Positions 36,864 through 46,052 of a stretch of DNA of 64,000 nt are shown in pieces. This DNA is from SAR86 cluster bacterium. GTDB lineage: Bacteria > Pseudomonadota > Gammaproteobacteria > Magnimaribacterales > Magnimaribacteraceae. The stretch covers positions 901,517 to 965,516 of the forward strand of contig CP097969.1 of assembly GCA_023703575.1 (NCBI GenBank), given 5' to 3'. Made by a program: the position numbers and the translations under genes. Position 1 is the first letter of the stretch, and every line of letters begins with the position of its first letter. The notes under the pieces were generated by a model. It worked only from the letters and a program-made list of their open reading frames with translations, searched no databases and was not told where the DNA came from.

Positions 36864-37778
36864 TTATTCTACCGTATAATCATTATTTGTTGAGCGAGTA
36901 TAAACAATCCCGAATACTAATAATGCACTAACAATTATTCCTATCCAAAACTCTGGAGTAGAAAAAAGAAGATAAATGTCAGGTACATCTACAACTCTAA
37001 TCTCTTCATATTTCTTAGGAAAACTTTCCGATCTGGACCAAAAACCGATTCTTTCAACGATGAATTCCAAAATATAATTAGTTTTAAAGATGATGCCTTC
37101 AAGAACTACAGTTGCTACGAGGGGTACTACTGCTCCTAAAACAGGTTTCCTAGAATAAGTTCCGGCTAACATTAGCCAAGTAAAGATGGGAAGGGTCCAT
37201 AATGCTTGAGCCCAGAGGCTGAAAATTACTCTAAACCAATCAGTTATTATGTAGCTATTCCATAGGTAACCAAAGGATACAATATCATTTGAAACAAAAT
37301 AAATAGAAGCACTCATCACAGCTACAAACTGTAATAGGATTATATTTGGAAGTATCATTAAAGGTACCACCAATATAACAAACAATATTTTTGAAACTAC
37401 AGTTGTAAGGTCAGAGACTGGAAGAGATCTCCAAAATATTAAACTGCGGTCTTTACGCTCATCGGCAAAAGTTGAAAGATTATAAGCAAGAAGTCCGAAG
37501 CCGACGGTGATTAGTACTGGAAGTGCTAATACTGTCAATCCTGCCCTGATAACTCTTGCTTTTGCTTCTGGAGAAGCTTGTAACATTGCCTCTTGATAAT
37601 CTTCATCATAAATCTCTGTCGAAAAGTTGAATTCAGCCGTTTGTATATCAGTAATTCCGAAATAGACTGAAACAATCACAAAACATAGAACAATTGTTAC
37701 TATAAAAGGGGCATATATAAAAGCCACCTTATGTTCCTGAACCTCTCTTCTTAACATTGCGAAGAAAATAGTTGTCAT
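36864..37778 (-). CDS. ABC-2 type transporter permease
   Basis: 304 residues with about six membrane helices: one at about 17-40, then pairs along the protein and one near the C-terminus. ADERKDRSLIFWRSLPVSD is typical of ABC-2 permeases that work with YtrB-type ATPases. It overlaps the ATPase gene by 4 bases (ATGA). The protein probably makes an exporter of a lipid, peptide or toxic compound with the ATPase. The substrate is unknown. Confidence 0.9.
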   Translation of the reverse strand: MTTIFFAMLRREVQEHKVAFIYAPFIVTIVLCFVIVSVYFGITDIQTAEFNFSTEIYDEDYQEAMLQASPEAKARVIRAGLTVLALPVLITVGFGLLAYNLSTFADERKDRSLIFWRSLPVSDLTTVVSKILFVILVVPLMILPNIILLQFVAVMSASIYFVSNDIVSFGYLWNSYIITDWFRVIFSLWAQALWTLPIFTWLMLAGTYSRKPVLGAVVPLVATVVLEGIIFKTNYILEFIVERIGFWSRSESFPKKYEEIRVVDVPDIYLLFSTPEFWIGIIVSALLVFGIVYTRSTNNDYTVE

Positions 37779-38647
37779 GACTCAGTTCCCCTTTTCGTTT
37801 TATCCATTATTGCCATGAATAAATCAGCTATAAAAGGTGGTCTTACTTCACCTAATTCAGATAGTTTTTCTTCATCTATATCTTCAAATAGTAATACTTC
37901 TCTACCTAGTTCTATTCTTTGATGGATAGGCTTTAAGGATCTCCCTTTTTCTATTGTGTCAATATTGGGGCGTAACTCCAGGAACTTTTTATTAATTGAT
38001 TCAATTGAATCATGCATAACAACCCGTCCTTGGTTCATAAATAACGCATCAGAGAGAACACCTTCAATCTCCTCTACCTGATGTGTGCTTATAAGTATTG
38101 TTCTATCTCCATCATAGTAGTCTTCGATGAGCTGTGAATAAAATTCTTTTCGATATACAAGATCTAGTCCAAGAGTGGGTTCGTCTAAAACCAATAATTT
38201 CGCATCAATTGCCATGACTATTGATAGATGAAGCTGTACTACTAAACCACGAGAAAGAATTTTTATTTTAGAACTTCTCTTTATGTCTGTTTTAGAAAGT
38301 ATTGATAGGCATTTTTTTAAATCAAATTTTGGATGAACACCATCAACATATTGCAAAACCTGATCAACTGTCATCCATTTTGGAAGTACAGCAACATCTG
38401 TAATTGAGCATACCTCTTTGAGCAGTTGATGCCGATCCTTTCTAGGATCCATCCCTAGTACTTCTAGATTCCCCTCAGTCTGAATCAGTCCAAGTATAGA
38501 TTGTAAGAATGTTGATTTACCAGCTCCATTAGGTCCAATAAGGCCTAATATTTGCCCAGATAAAACCTCGATATCAATACCATCAAGAGCATAGCTAGCA
38601 TCATAGTTCTTTTTGATAGATTCAGCTTTAATAATAATTTCACTCAT
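37775..38647 (-). CDS. ABC transporter ATP-binding protein
   Basis: 290 residues. Walker A is GPNGAGKST at 38-46, the signature region is ILSRGLVVQLHL (a weak form of LSGGQ), Walker B is LLVLDEPTLGLD, and ISTHQVEEIE holds the switch histidine. The sequence is closest in style to YtrB/CcmA-like ATPases. It sits between a GntR gene (1-bp gap) and the permease (4-base overlap), so the three form one operon. A 60-residue C-terminal extension follows the ATPase core. Confidence 0.93.
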   Translation of the reverse strand: MSEIIIKAESIKKNYDASYALDGIDIEVLSGQILGLIGPNGAGKSTFLQSILGLIQTEGNLEVLGMDPRKDRHQLLKEVCSITDVAVLPKWMTVDQVLQYVDGVHPKFDLKKCLSILSKTDIKRSSKIKILSRGLVVQLHLSIVMAIDAKLLVLDEPTLGLDLVYRKEFYSQLIEDYYDGDRTILISTHQVEEIEGVLSDALFMNQGRVVMHDSIESINKKFLELRPNIDTIEKGRSLKPIHQRIELGREVLLFEDIDEEKLSELGEVRPPFIADLFMAIMDKTKRGTES

Positions 38648-38648
38648 C

Positions 38649-38993
38649 TTAATTCTGGTTAATAAGTTTGCTAAGATCTATACCCAAGCTTGATGCTTTT
38701 TTTAATGTATTTGGCCATTCGTTTTCTAAAAACTTAGATTTCTCTAGTTTTAGCAATTCTTTTTTAGCATCTTCAGTAATAAACATACCCAGTCCTCTTC
38801 TTTTTTCGACAATGTGAAGATCAACAAGTTCTTGATAAGCTTTTGATACAGTAAGCGGATTCACCCCACCTTCAACTGCCATTTGCCGAACTGAAGGTAT
38901 GGGATCACCTGACTTCAGAACACCATCGATTATTAATGAGACGACATGGTCTCTAACTTGTTGGTATATCGGTTGATCGTTTGTCCACTGCAT
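38649..38993 (-). CDS. GntR family regulator, YtrA subfamily
   Basis: 114 residues. The winged-helix domain covers about 10-75: IYQQVRDHVVSLIIDGVLKSGDPIPS and SVRQMAVEGGVNPLTVSKAYQEL hold the recognition helix. The short C-terminal tail lacks a ligand-binding domain of the FadR or HutC type, which defines YtrA members. YtrA regulators commonly repress their own operon with ABC genes, and here the ABC genes follow directly. A perfect inverted repeat lies 20 bp before the start codon. Confidence 0.92.
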   Translation of the reverse strand: MQWTNDQPIYQQVRDHVVSLIIDGVLKSGDPIPSVRQMAVEGGVNPLTVSKAYQELVDLHIVEKRRGLGMFITEDAKKELLKLEKSKFLENEWPNTLKKASSLGIDLSKLINQN

Positions 38994-39012
38994 GATGCAA
39001 TTCTCGAAATAA

Positions 39013-39034
39013 GTGTATTACTTTACTAATACAC
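39013..39034. promoter_or_regulatory. Inverted repeat, likely operator of the GntR/ABC operon
   Basis: GTGTATTA at 39013-39020 and TAATACAC at 39027-39034 are perfect 8-bp arms with a 6-base spacer. It lies 20-41 bp upstream of the YtrA-type regulator, where such proteins are known to bind. Autorepression is the natural inference. Confidence 0.7.
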
Positions 39035-39045
39035 ATACAAGAGCA

Positions 39046-39792
39046 TCACTTTAACTTCTTTTGAATTGTTGAAAATAATCCTCTAAAGATATTTGCTTCC
39101 ATAACATCAATTCTGCTTCTTTTAAAGAATCTTCTGACTCTAAGTAAGAGTTTTCTTGGATTATCAATGTCATAAAATTCAACTTCTTGCATTAATTCGT
39201 CCATGTGTGCGATTAATCGTTCTGTCTGTTCATTGTTTGCAAGTTCAACATCCCAATTATCTTGGTTTTCCTGTTGCTCTAATAAACAAACTCTTATTTC
39301 ATATGTCAGAATTTGAACTGCTTGTGAGAGATTTAAAGAAGAATACTCTGGATCAGAGGGAATATGTACATGTAGATTGCAAAGGCCCAGCTCTTCATTG
39401 GTTAGACCTCTATCCTCTCTTCCAAATACAATGGCTATTTGATGATGCAGAACACTTTTTGCAACCTCTTCCGCTGATTCTTTTGGATTTAAAACGGGCC
39501 ATGGAACCTTCCTATCTCGAGCGCTTGTACCTATAACCAATTCACAATCAGCGATAGCATCTTTTAAGTCTTCAAAAACTTGTGCATTTTCTAAAACATC
39601 CTTAGCAGCTTTAGACCGAAAAGTTGCTGCATCACTTGGAAACTCTTTAGGGGTTACTAAAGCAAGATTGAGTAAACCCATATTTTTCATAGCTCTAGCA
39701 GATGCACCAATATTTCCCGGATGAGTTGTACCAACTAAAACAACTTTTATTGAGCTGAATAAATCCTTTGAATCATCTTTATTCTCTACCAT
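39046..39792 (-). CDS. trmJ: tRNA (cytidine/uridine-32-2'-O)-methyltransferase TrmJ
   Basis: 248 residues of the SPOUT methyltransferase family. VVLVGTTHPGNIGASARAMKNMGL at 17-40 is the N-terminal signature (shown here by its parts GNIGA and MKNMGL); IVFGREDRGLTNEEL and SSLNLSQAVQIL form the SAM-binding knot. It methylates ribose 32 of certain tRNAs. It is divergent from suhB by 53 bp, the usual gammaproteobacterial arrangement. Confidence 0.93.
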   Translation of the reverse strand: MVENKDDSKDLFSSIKVVLVGTTHPGNIGASARAMKNMGLLNLALVTPKEFPSDAATFRSKAAKDVLENAQVFEDLKDAIADCELVIGTSARDRKVPWPVLNPKESAEEVAKSVLHHQIAIVFGREDRGLTNEELGLCNLHVHIPSDPEYSSLNLSQAVQILTYEIRVCLLEQQENQDNWDVELANNEQTERLIAHMDELMQEVEFYDIDNPRKLLLRVRRFFKRSRIDVMEANIFRGLFSTIQKKLK

Positions 39793-39845
39793 TCACATAT
39801 TCTATCAGGGGATCGAGTGCAATATGTTACGATGCGCATTTAATT

Positions 39846-40655
39846 ATGGAACCAAAAGTAAATATTGCTTTAGAAGCTGCTCGTGCAGGCTGTAAGGAAC
39901 TATTGAGTTATGCCTATAGACTTGATCAACTCGAAATTAAAGAGAAAGGGCCTTCAAATTTTGTGACTCAATTGGACAGAAAAGTTGAATCGATAATCAT
40001 TGATTCACTAAAATCAATTTATCCTAAACACACTTATGTATCCGAAGAAGTTGGAAGAATTGAGGGTTCAGGAAAAGATATTGAATCCATGTGGGTTATT
40101 GACCCTCTGGATGGAACAACAAACTTTATTCATGGATTTCCTTATTATGCTATTTCAATTGCTTATGTAGAAAAAGGTAAAACTTTGCATGCTTTAATTA
40201 TCGATGTTCCAAAACAAGATGAATTTACCGCTAGTTTTGGTAGAGGAGCCTATCTTAACAATCGAAGAATTCGAGTAAGTAAAGCAAAAGGTTTGTCTGG
40301 AACTCTCTTGAGCAATTCATCTCATGATACTGATAAGGGCAAAGTAAGACATGATAATATGTCGACCTTCAGATCACTTTACTCAAATGGATTAACAATA
40401 AGAAGAACTGGCTCCGCAGCTCTAGATATGGCAAATGTTGCGGCGGGGAGATTAGATGGATTTTGGGGCAGCGGACTAGGCATGTGGGATATAGCTGCAG
40501 GTGGACTTTTAGTAAGAGAAGCAGGAGGCTTGGTAAGTGATTATTTTGGCAATCCAGACTACCTAGCTGGCGATAATATAATTTGCTCAACAAATAAATG
40601 TTTCAAACCAATGCTTCAATCAATCAAACCCTATACTTCAATAGTTGAGTCCTAG
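39846..40655 (+). CDS. suhB: Inositol-1-monophosphatase family protein SuhB
   Basis: 269 residues. It has the inositol monophosphatase metal site [15 protein letters not shown] and the late [15 protein letters not shown] motif. SuhB dephosphorylates inositol-1-phosphate in vitro, and in E. coli also helps rRNA transcription antitermination. The ATG at 39846 matches the usual N-terminus (MEPKVNIAL); a longer in-frame TTG start would extend it by 26 unrelated residues. Its TAG shares CTAG with the secF stop on the other strand. Confidence 0.94.
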   Translation: MEPKVNIALEAARAGCKELLSYAYRLDQLEIKEKGPSNFVTQLDRKVESIIIDSLKSIYPKHTYVSEEVGRIEGSGKDIESMWVIDPLDGTTNFIHGFPYYAISIAYVEKGKTLHALIIDVPKQDEFTASFGRGAYLNNRRIRVSKAKGLSGTLLSNSSHDTDKGKVRHDNMSTFRSLYSNGLTIRRTGSAALDMANVAAGRLDGFWGSGLGMWDIAAGGLLVREAGGLVSDYFGNPDYLAGDNIICSTNKCFKPMLQSIKPYTSIVES

Positions 40656-41569
40656 GGCAAAGGATTATCATCGGCATTTTCAGGTTCTTCTACTCTTAGG
40701 TGTTCTTTATTTAACCCCATAATAACTAATGCATTTGCGGCTATATATATGGATGAATATGTACCGATCACAACACCAAAAATTAAAGCCAAAGCAAAGT
40801 TTTTAATAAGCTCCCCACCAAGAAAATACAGCGAAAATAATACCAACAGAGTTGTTAAGGAGGTGATTAAAGTTCTTCCTAATGTTTGATTTAATGATAG
40901 GTTTATTATATCTTCGGTACTTTCTAATTCAGCAGATCTTAAATTTTCTCTAATTCTGTCTGATACAACAATAGTATCATTCAGTGAATAGCCAATTACC
41001 GCCAATAAAGCAGCTAAAACAGTTAAATCAAACTCGATTTGAATAAGAGAAAATATACCAACTACAATAATGACATCATGCACAAGAGCCACTACAGCGG
41101 CACCAGCAAACATAGATTGAAACCGAAACGCTATATAAAGCATCATGAAGGCTAACGCTATAAGCATAGCAGTCCCGCCATCATCTCTAAGTTCACTTCC
41201 AATCTGTGGCCCTACATATTCAATTCTTCGCAAATCAATAGCTTGATCAGAGTTATTAGTGCTTAATAAGGAGACTATTTCAGAACCAAGGCTGTCACTT
41301 ACTGTACCTGGTAGCTTTATAAGAACTTCTGTACTAGATCCAAAATTAGCGACTTGAGCTCCATTAAACCCGCCATCAACTAATGTCTCCCGTATATTGG
41401 TTATATTTGCTTCTTCAGGATAACTTAATTCAACTAAAGTTCCTCCCGTAAAATCCAAACCATAATTGAGTTCTTTTACCAGCAATGATCCTATAGATAA
41501 GACTAAGAAAATAGAGGAAAAAATGATCGCAATCTTTCTCCATGCTAAGAAGTCAATATTAAAAGTCAT
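40652..41569 (-). CDS. secF: Protein translocase subunit SecF
   Basis: 305 residues with six membrane helices. An N-terminal helix is followed by the periplasmic domain with [15 protein letters not shown], then the transporter helices with [22 protein letters not shown] and [11 protein letters not shown]. SecF with SecD and YajC uses the proton gradient to help protein export at SecYEG. The ATG overlaps the secD stop as ATGA. The gene ends the queA-tgt-yajC-secD-secF run. Confidence 0.97.
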   Translation of the reverse strand: MTFNIDFLAWRKIAIIFSSIFLVLSIGSLLVKELNYGLDFTGGTLVELSYPEEANITNIRETLVDGGFNGAQVANFGSSTEVLIKLPGTVSDSLGSEIVSLLSTNNSDQAIDLRRIEYVGPQIGSELRDDGGTAMLIALAFMMLYIAFRFQSMFAGAAVVALVHDVIIVVGIFSLIQIEFDLTVLAALLAVIGYSLNDTIVVSDRIRENLRSAELESTEDIINLSLNQTLGRTLITSLTTLLVLFSLYFLGGELIKNFALALIFGVVIGTYSSIYIAANALVIMGLNKEHLRVEEPENADDNPLP

Positions 41570-43416
41570 ATTGATAGTCCCTCAAGATTCTTCTTTGAAC
41601 CATAAATAAGGTTTACAAAGGCTCTTGTTCCCATGATTGCGGTAAACATAGAAGTGATGATTCCAATTGATAAAGTTATTGCAAATCCCTTAACAGGTCC
41701 TGTTCCATAGGATAATAAAATAACTGCAACAATAAGTGTGGTGACATTTGCATCCCATATAGTTAGGAAAGCTCTATTATAACCAGCATCAATTGCATCT
41801 AAGGGCGCCCTACCTCTGTTCAACTCTTCTCGTATTCTTGAAAAAATCAATACATTTGCATCTACTGCCATACCCACCGTTAGAACTATTCCAGCAATTC
41901 CAGGCAGAGTTAAGGTGGCTGAAAGAGTCGACATAATTGCGACCAACAAGACAATATTGAAAGTCAAAGCCAAGCTAGCGGCAACTCCAAATATCCTGTA
42001 ATAAAAAAGTATAAAACTTAAAACAAGAAACAAGCCTAATTGCATAGAAAAAACACCAGCTTTTATATTATCTGCTCCTAAGCTTGGACCTACTGTTCTT
42101 TCTTCAACAAATGTCATTGGTGCAGCTAGAGCACCAGCCCTGAGCAAGAGAGCAAGTTCAGAAGACTCACTGGGACTATCTAGCCCGGTAATTCTAAAAG
42201 TTGTTCCTAATGCAGCTCTTATTGTAGCGAGGCTAATAATTTCCTTAACTTCATATGATTGTTGAACAGGTACTTGTTGTCCGCTCTCATCTTTTTCATA
42301 AATTGTTTTAGTTTTTTGTTCTACAAACAACACTCCAAGTCTTTTACCGATATTTCCTCTAGTTGCTCTATGCATCTTTGATCCACCCTCACCATCTAAA
42401 GTTATATTTACTTGCGGTAAGCCATTTTCATCGAAAGAAGCTTGAGCAGTCGCTACTTGATCTCCTCCTAAAATAATAGAATCTTGCAAGAAAGCAGGAG
42501 CACTTATTCCATTTCTGTAAGGATAGGAAGTTTTTCTTGATCTCGGTGTATCCATTTGAGCTTCCAAATGAAATTCAAGAGTTGCCGTCTTACCCAAAAT
42601 ATTTTTTGCTGCCGCTGTATCTTGTATGCCTGGTAATTGAACAACTATTCTTTTTTTACCTTGTCTTTGCACGATTGGCTCAGAGACCCCAAGTTCATTG
42701 ACTCGATTTCTTAAAGTAGTAAGATTTTGATCTATTGCATCAGATTCAATCTGATCTATTTCAGCATCAGATAAGTAAAGTTGTATTATATTTTCACCAT
42801 TTGAAGTTAAAGGAAAGTTAAATTGAGCATAGTTATCAATGATAAATTCCTCAGCTTTCTCTTTTGCTTGCAAGTTGTTGAATTTAAGAAATATTGAAGA
42901 GTCTTCTTCAACTGAAGCCTGATTATATCTAATGTTCTCTTCTCTAAATCTTATTCTTAAATCCTGCAGAGTTCCATCCTGCCTATTCCTTAAAGCAGTT
43001 TCGGTATCAACCTGCATCAAGAAGTGTACACCTCCTCTTAGATCTAAACCAAGTTTCATTGGGTTTGCACCAATGTCGACAAGCCATTTCGGAGTAGTCG
43101 GAGCTAAGTTTAAAGCTATGACCACATCATTTATAAGCTTACTAGAGAGTAATTCCTTAATTTTAAGTTGATTCTGATAGGTATCAGTCCTAACTAAAAC
43201 ATAATCATTATCTAGTTGAATTTTTGCATCAAAACCTTCATTTTTGATGATATCGGCAACTCTTTCAGATAAGAATTCGTCTGCTGTTTGAGAGCTGCTT
43301 GTATAAGATATTTGAACAGCAGGATCAGGTGCATACAGATTTGGTAATGAATAAATTATACCCAGCCCTAAAACAAACAGGATGAGCAAGTACCTCCAAA
43401 GGCCATATCGTTTCAT
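41566..43416 (-). CDS. secD: Protein translocase subunit SecD
   Basis: 616 residues, normal for gammaproteobacteria. One N-terminal helix (7-25) leads into the periplasmic P1 domain with [15 protein letters not shown] and [25 protein letters not shown], and the C-terminal five-helix unit has [19 protein letters not shown]. It drives late steps of protein export together with SecF. It lies 2 bp after yajC. Confidence 0.97.
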   Translation of the reverse strand: MKRYGLWRYLLILFVLGLGIIYSLPNLYAPDPAVQISYTSSSQTADEFLSERVADIIKNEGFDAKIQLDNDYVLVRTDTYQNQLKIKELLSSKLINDVVIALNLAPTTPKWLVDIGANPMKLGLDLRGGVHFLMQVDTETALRNRQDGTLQDLRIRFREENIRYNQASVEEDSSIFLKFNNLQAKEKAEEFIIDNYAQFNFPLTSNGENIIQLYLSDAEIDQIESDAIDQNLTTLRNRVNELGVSEPIVQRQGKKRIVVQLPGIQDTAAAKNILGKTATLEFHLEAQMDTPRSRKTSYPYRNGISAPAFLQDSIILGGDQVATAQASFDENGLPQVNITLDGEGGSKMHRATRGNIGKRLGVLFVEQKTKTIYEKDESGQQVPVQQSYEVKEIISLATIRAALGTTFRITGLDSPSESSELALLLRAGALAAPMTFVEERTVGPSLGADNIKAGVFSMQLGLFLVLSFILFYYRIFGVAASLALTFNIVLLVAIMSTLSATLTLPGIAGIVLTVGMAVDANVLIFSRIREELNRGRAPLDAIDAGYNRAFLTIWDANVTTLIVAVILLSYGTGPVKGFAITLSIGIITSMFTAIMGTRAFVNLIYGSKKNLEGLSI

Positions 43417-43418
43417 AT

Positions 43419-43712
43419 CTATATAGATTTGAGTGTTCCTTTAGGAAGAATCGCAGAAATAGAGTTTTTTTGTACTTTTATTTTTGTATTATCAGAAATT
43501 GAAAGTTCAATATATTGTTCAGAGATTTTTGTTACTTTTCCAAGAATACCTCCAGCCGTAACAATTTCCTCTCCGGTGTCCAAACTTGCAAGCATCTCTT
43601 GATGAGTTTTTCTTCTTTTATTTTCTGGGCGTATCATCAAAAAATAAATCAAGATAATAAATCCAAACAGTAAAAATAAAGTTGGATCAAAAAAAGTTGG
43701 TGATTGTTCCAT
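43419..43712 (-). CDS. yajC: Preprotein translocase subunit YajC
   Basis: 97 residues. A single membrane helix (about 10-27) precedes a basic RPENKRRKTHQEMLASLDTG stretch and the small beta domain with VVTAGGILGKV-like sequence (here EEIVTAGGILGKV). It associates with SecDF. It is 9 bp downstream of tgt. Confidence 0.95.
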   Translation of the reverse strand: MEQSPTFFDPTLFLLFGFIILIYFLMIRPENKRRKTHQEMLASLDTGEEIVTAGGILGKVTKISEQYIELSISDNTKIKVQKNSISAILPKGTLKSI

Positions 43713-43721
43713 GTTTCTCCT

Positions 43722-44843
<1,122 letters not shown>

Positions 44844-45875
44844 TCAAGAATTAGATTCCCTATTAAGTAACATCGCATCGCCATAGCTAAAAAACATATA
44901 TTTTTGTTTTATTGCATGCTTATAAGCTTTTTTTAAATTATCTTTTCCAGCGAAAGCGCTTACTAATAAAAGCAACGTTGTTTTTGGTAAATGAAAATTT
45001 GTAATTAAGGTATCTACAACATTAAATTTAAAACCGGGATATATGAAAATGTCAGTTTCTCCTTCAAATGGTTTAATTTCGCCAAATTTTCCGTGAACAG
45101 CTTCGAGACATCTGAGACTAGTTGTACCTACACTTATAATTTTAGATTTAGATTGAATTGTATTATTGATCATTTCAGAGGTTTCAGTGGAAAGGTAAAT
45201 CTTTTCTGAATGCATTTTATGTTTATGAATATCATTAACAGTGATTGGTTTAAAAGTACCCAGCCCAATATCTAGGGTAATAGAAGCAATATTGATCCCC
45301 TTGTCTTTGATTTCATTTATAAGAGAATCTTCAAAATGTAATCCTGCAGTAGGTGCTGCGGTTGATCTATTATTTTCTTCTTTTGCATAGATGGTCTGAT
45401 ATCTATCATAGTCCTCCTCATTTGGTTCTCTGTTTAAGTATGGGGGTAAAGGTAAAGATCCATATGCATCTATAATCTCCTCTGTAGGCCTAGAAAATTT
45501 TATCTTGCACAAATAATCTTTTTTTTGAATAACTTCAGCTATAACTTCAGAATCGGTGATTAAAAGTTTATCATTTTCTTTCAGTGGTCTATTAGACTTA
45601 GTCATAGCCAAAACATGAAAATTATCTAACTTTCTTTCTATGAGAATCTCAACCTTCCCACCAGATAACTTAAATGCTTCGAGTCTAGCATTAAATACTT
45701 TTGTATCATTGACCACCAAAAGGTCTCCTTTGTTTAAATAATCAAGAACATCTGGGAAGTTTCTATCAGTTAGCGATTCGTCAACAACTAAAAGCCTGCT
45801 AGAAGTTCTTTCTTTCGAGGGTTCTTTAGCTATTAGTTCTTGAGGAAGATAGAAATTGTAATCTGTTAAATTCAA
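44844..45875 (-). CDS. queA: S-adenosylmethionine:tRNA ribosyltransferase-isomerase
   Basis: 343 residues. QueA adds the ribosyl group of SAM to preQ1 in tRNA, giving epoxyqueuosine. Clear family blocks are the N-terminal FYLPQELIAKEP, VVNDTKVFNARL, STAAPTAGLHF and SVGTTSLRCLEA. The start is TTG at 45875; it aligns with the usual N-terminus (MNLTDYNFYLP matching the E. coli MRVTDFSFELP). It lies only 11 bases after the tRNA-Leu CCA end, and no Shine-Dalgarno site is visible. Confidence 0.95.
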   Translation of the reverse strand: MNLTDYNFYLPQELIAKEPSKERTSSRLLVVDESLTDRNFPDVLDYLNKGDLLVVNDTKVFNARLEAFKLSGGKVEILIERKLDNFHVLAMTKSNRPLKENDKLLITDSEVIAEVIQKKDYLCKIKFSRPTEEIIDAYGSLPLPPYLNREPNEEDYDRYQTIYAKEENNRSTAAPTAGLHFEDSLINEIKDKGINIASITLDIGLGTFKPITVNDIHKHKMHSEKIYLSTETSEMINNTIQSKSKIISVGTTSLRCLEAVHGKFGEIKPFEGETDIFIYPGFKFNVVDTLITNFHLPKTTLLLLVSAFAGKDNLKKAYKHAIKQKYMFFSYGDAMLLNRESNS

Positions 45876-45886
45876 GTCAATGTTAA

Positions 45887-45972
45887 TGGTGCCGAAGGAG
45901 AGACTCGAACTCTCACACCCAAAGGGCGGGGGATTTTGAATCCCCTGCGTCTACCAATTCCGCCACTTCGGC
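45887..45972 (-). tRNA. tRNA-Leu (CAA anticodon)
   Basis: 86 bases with encoded CCA, including a variable arm typical of leucine tRNA. The acceptor GCCGAAG pairs with CTTCGGC and the anticodon arm is GGGGA-TTCAAAA-TCCCC with CAA at 34-36. It reads UUG. It is immediately upstream of queA on the same strand. Confidence 0.96.
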
Positions 45973-46052
45973 AAATCTTAATCATAAAGTTGCAACAAAT
46001 TTTACTATGAAAAGGTAAACTCATATCAGATAACTTTTTAATATTGAAAAAT

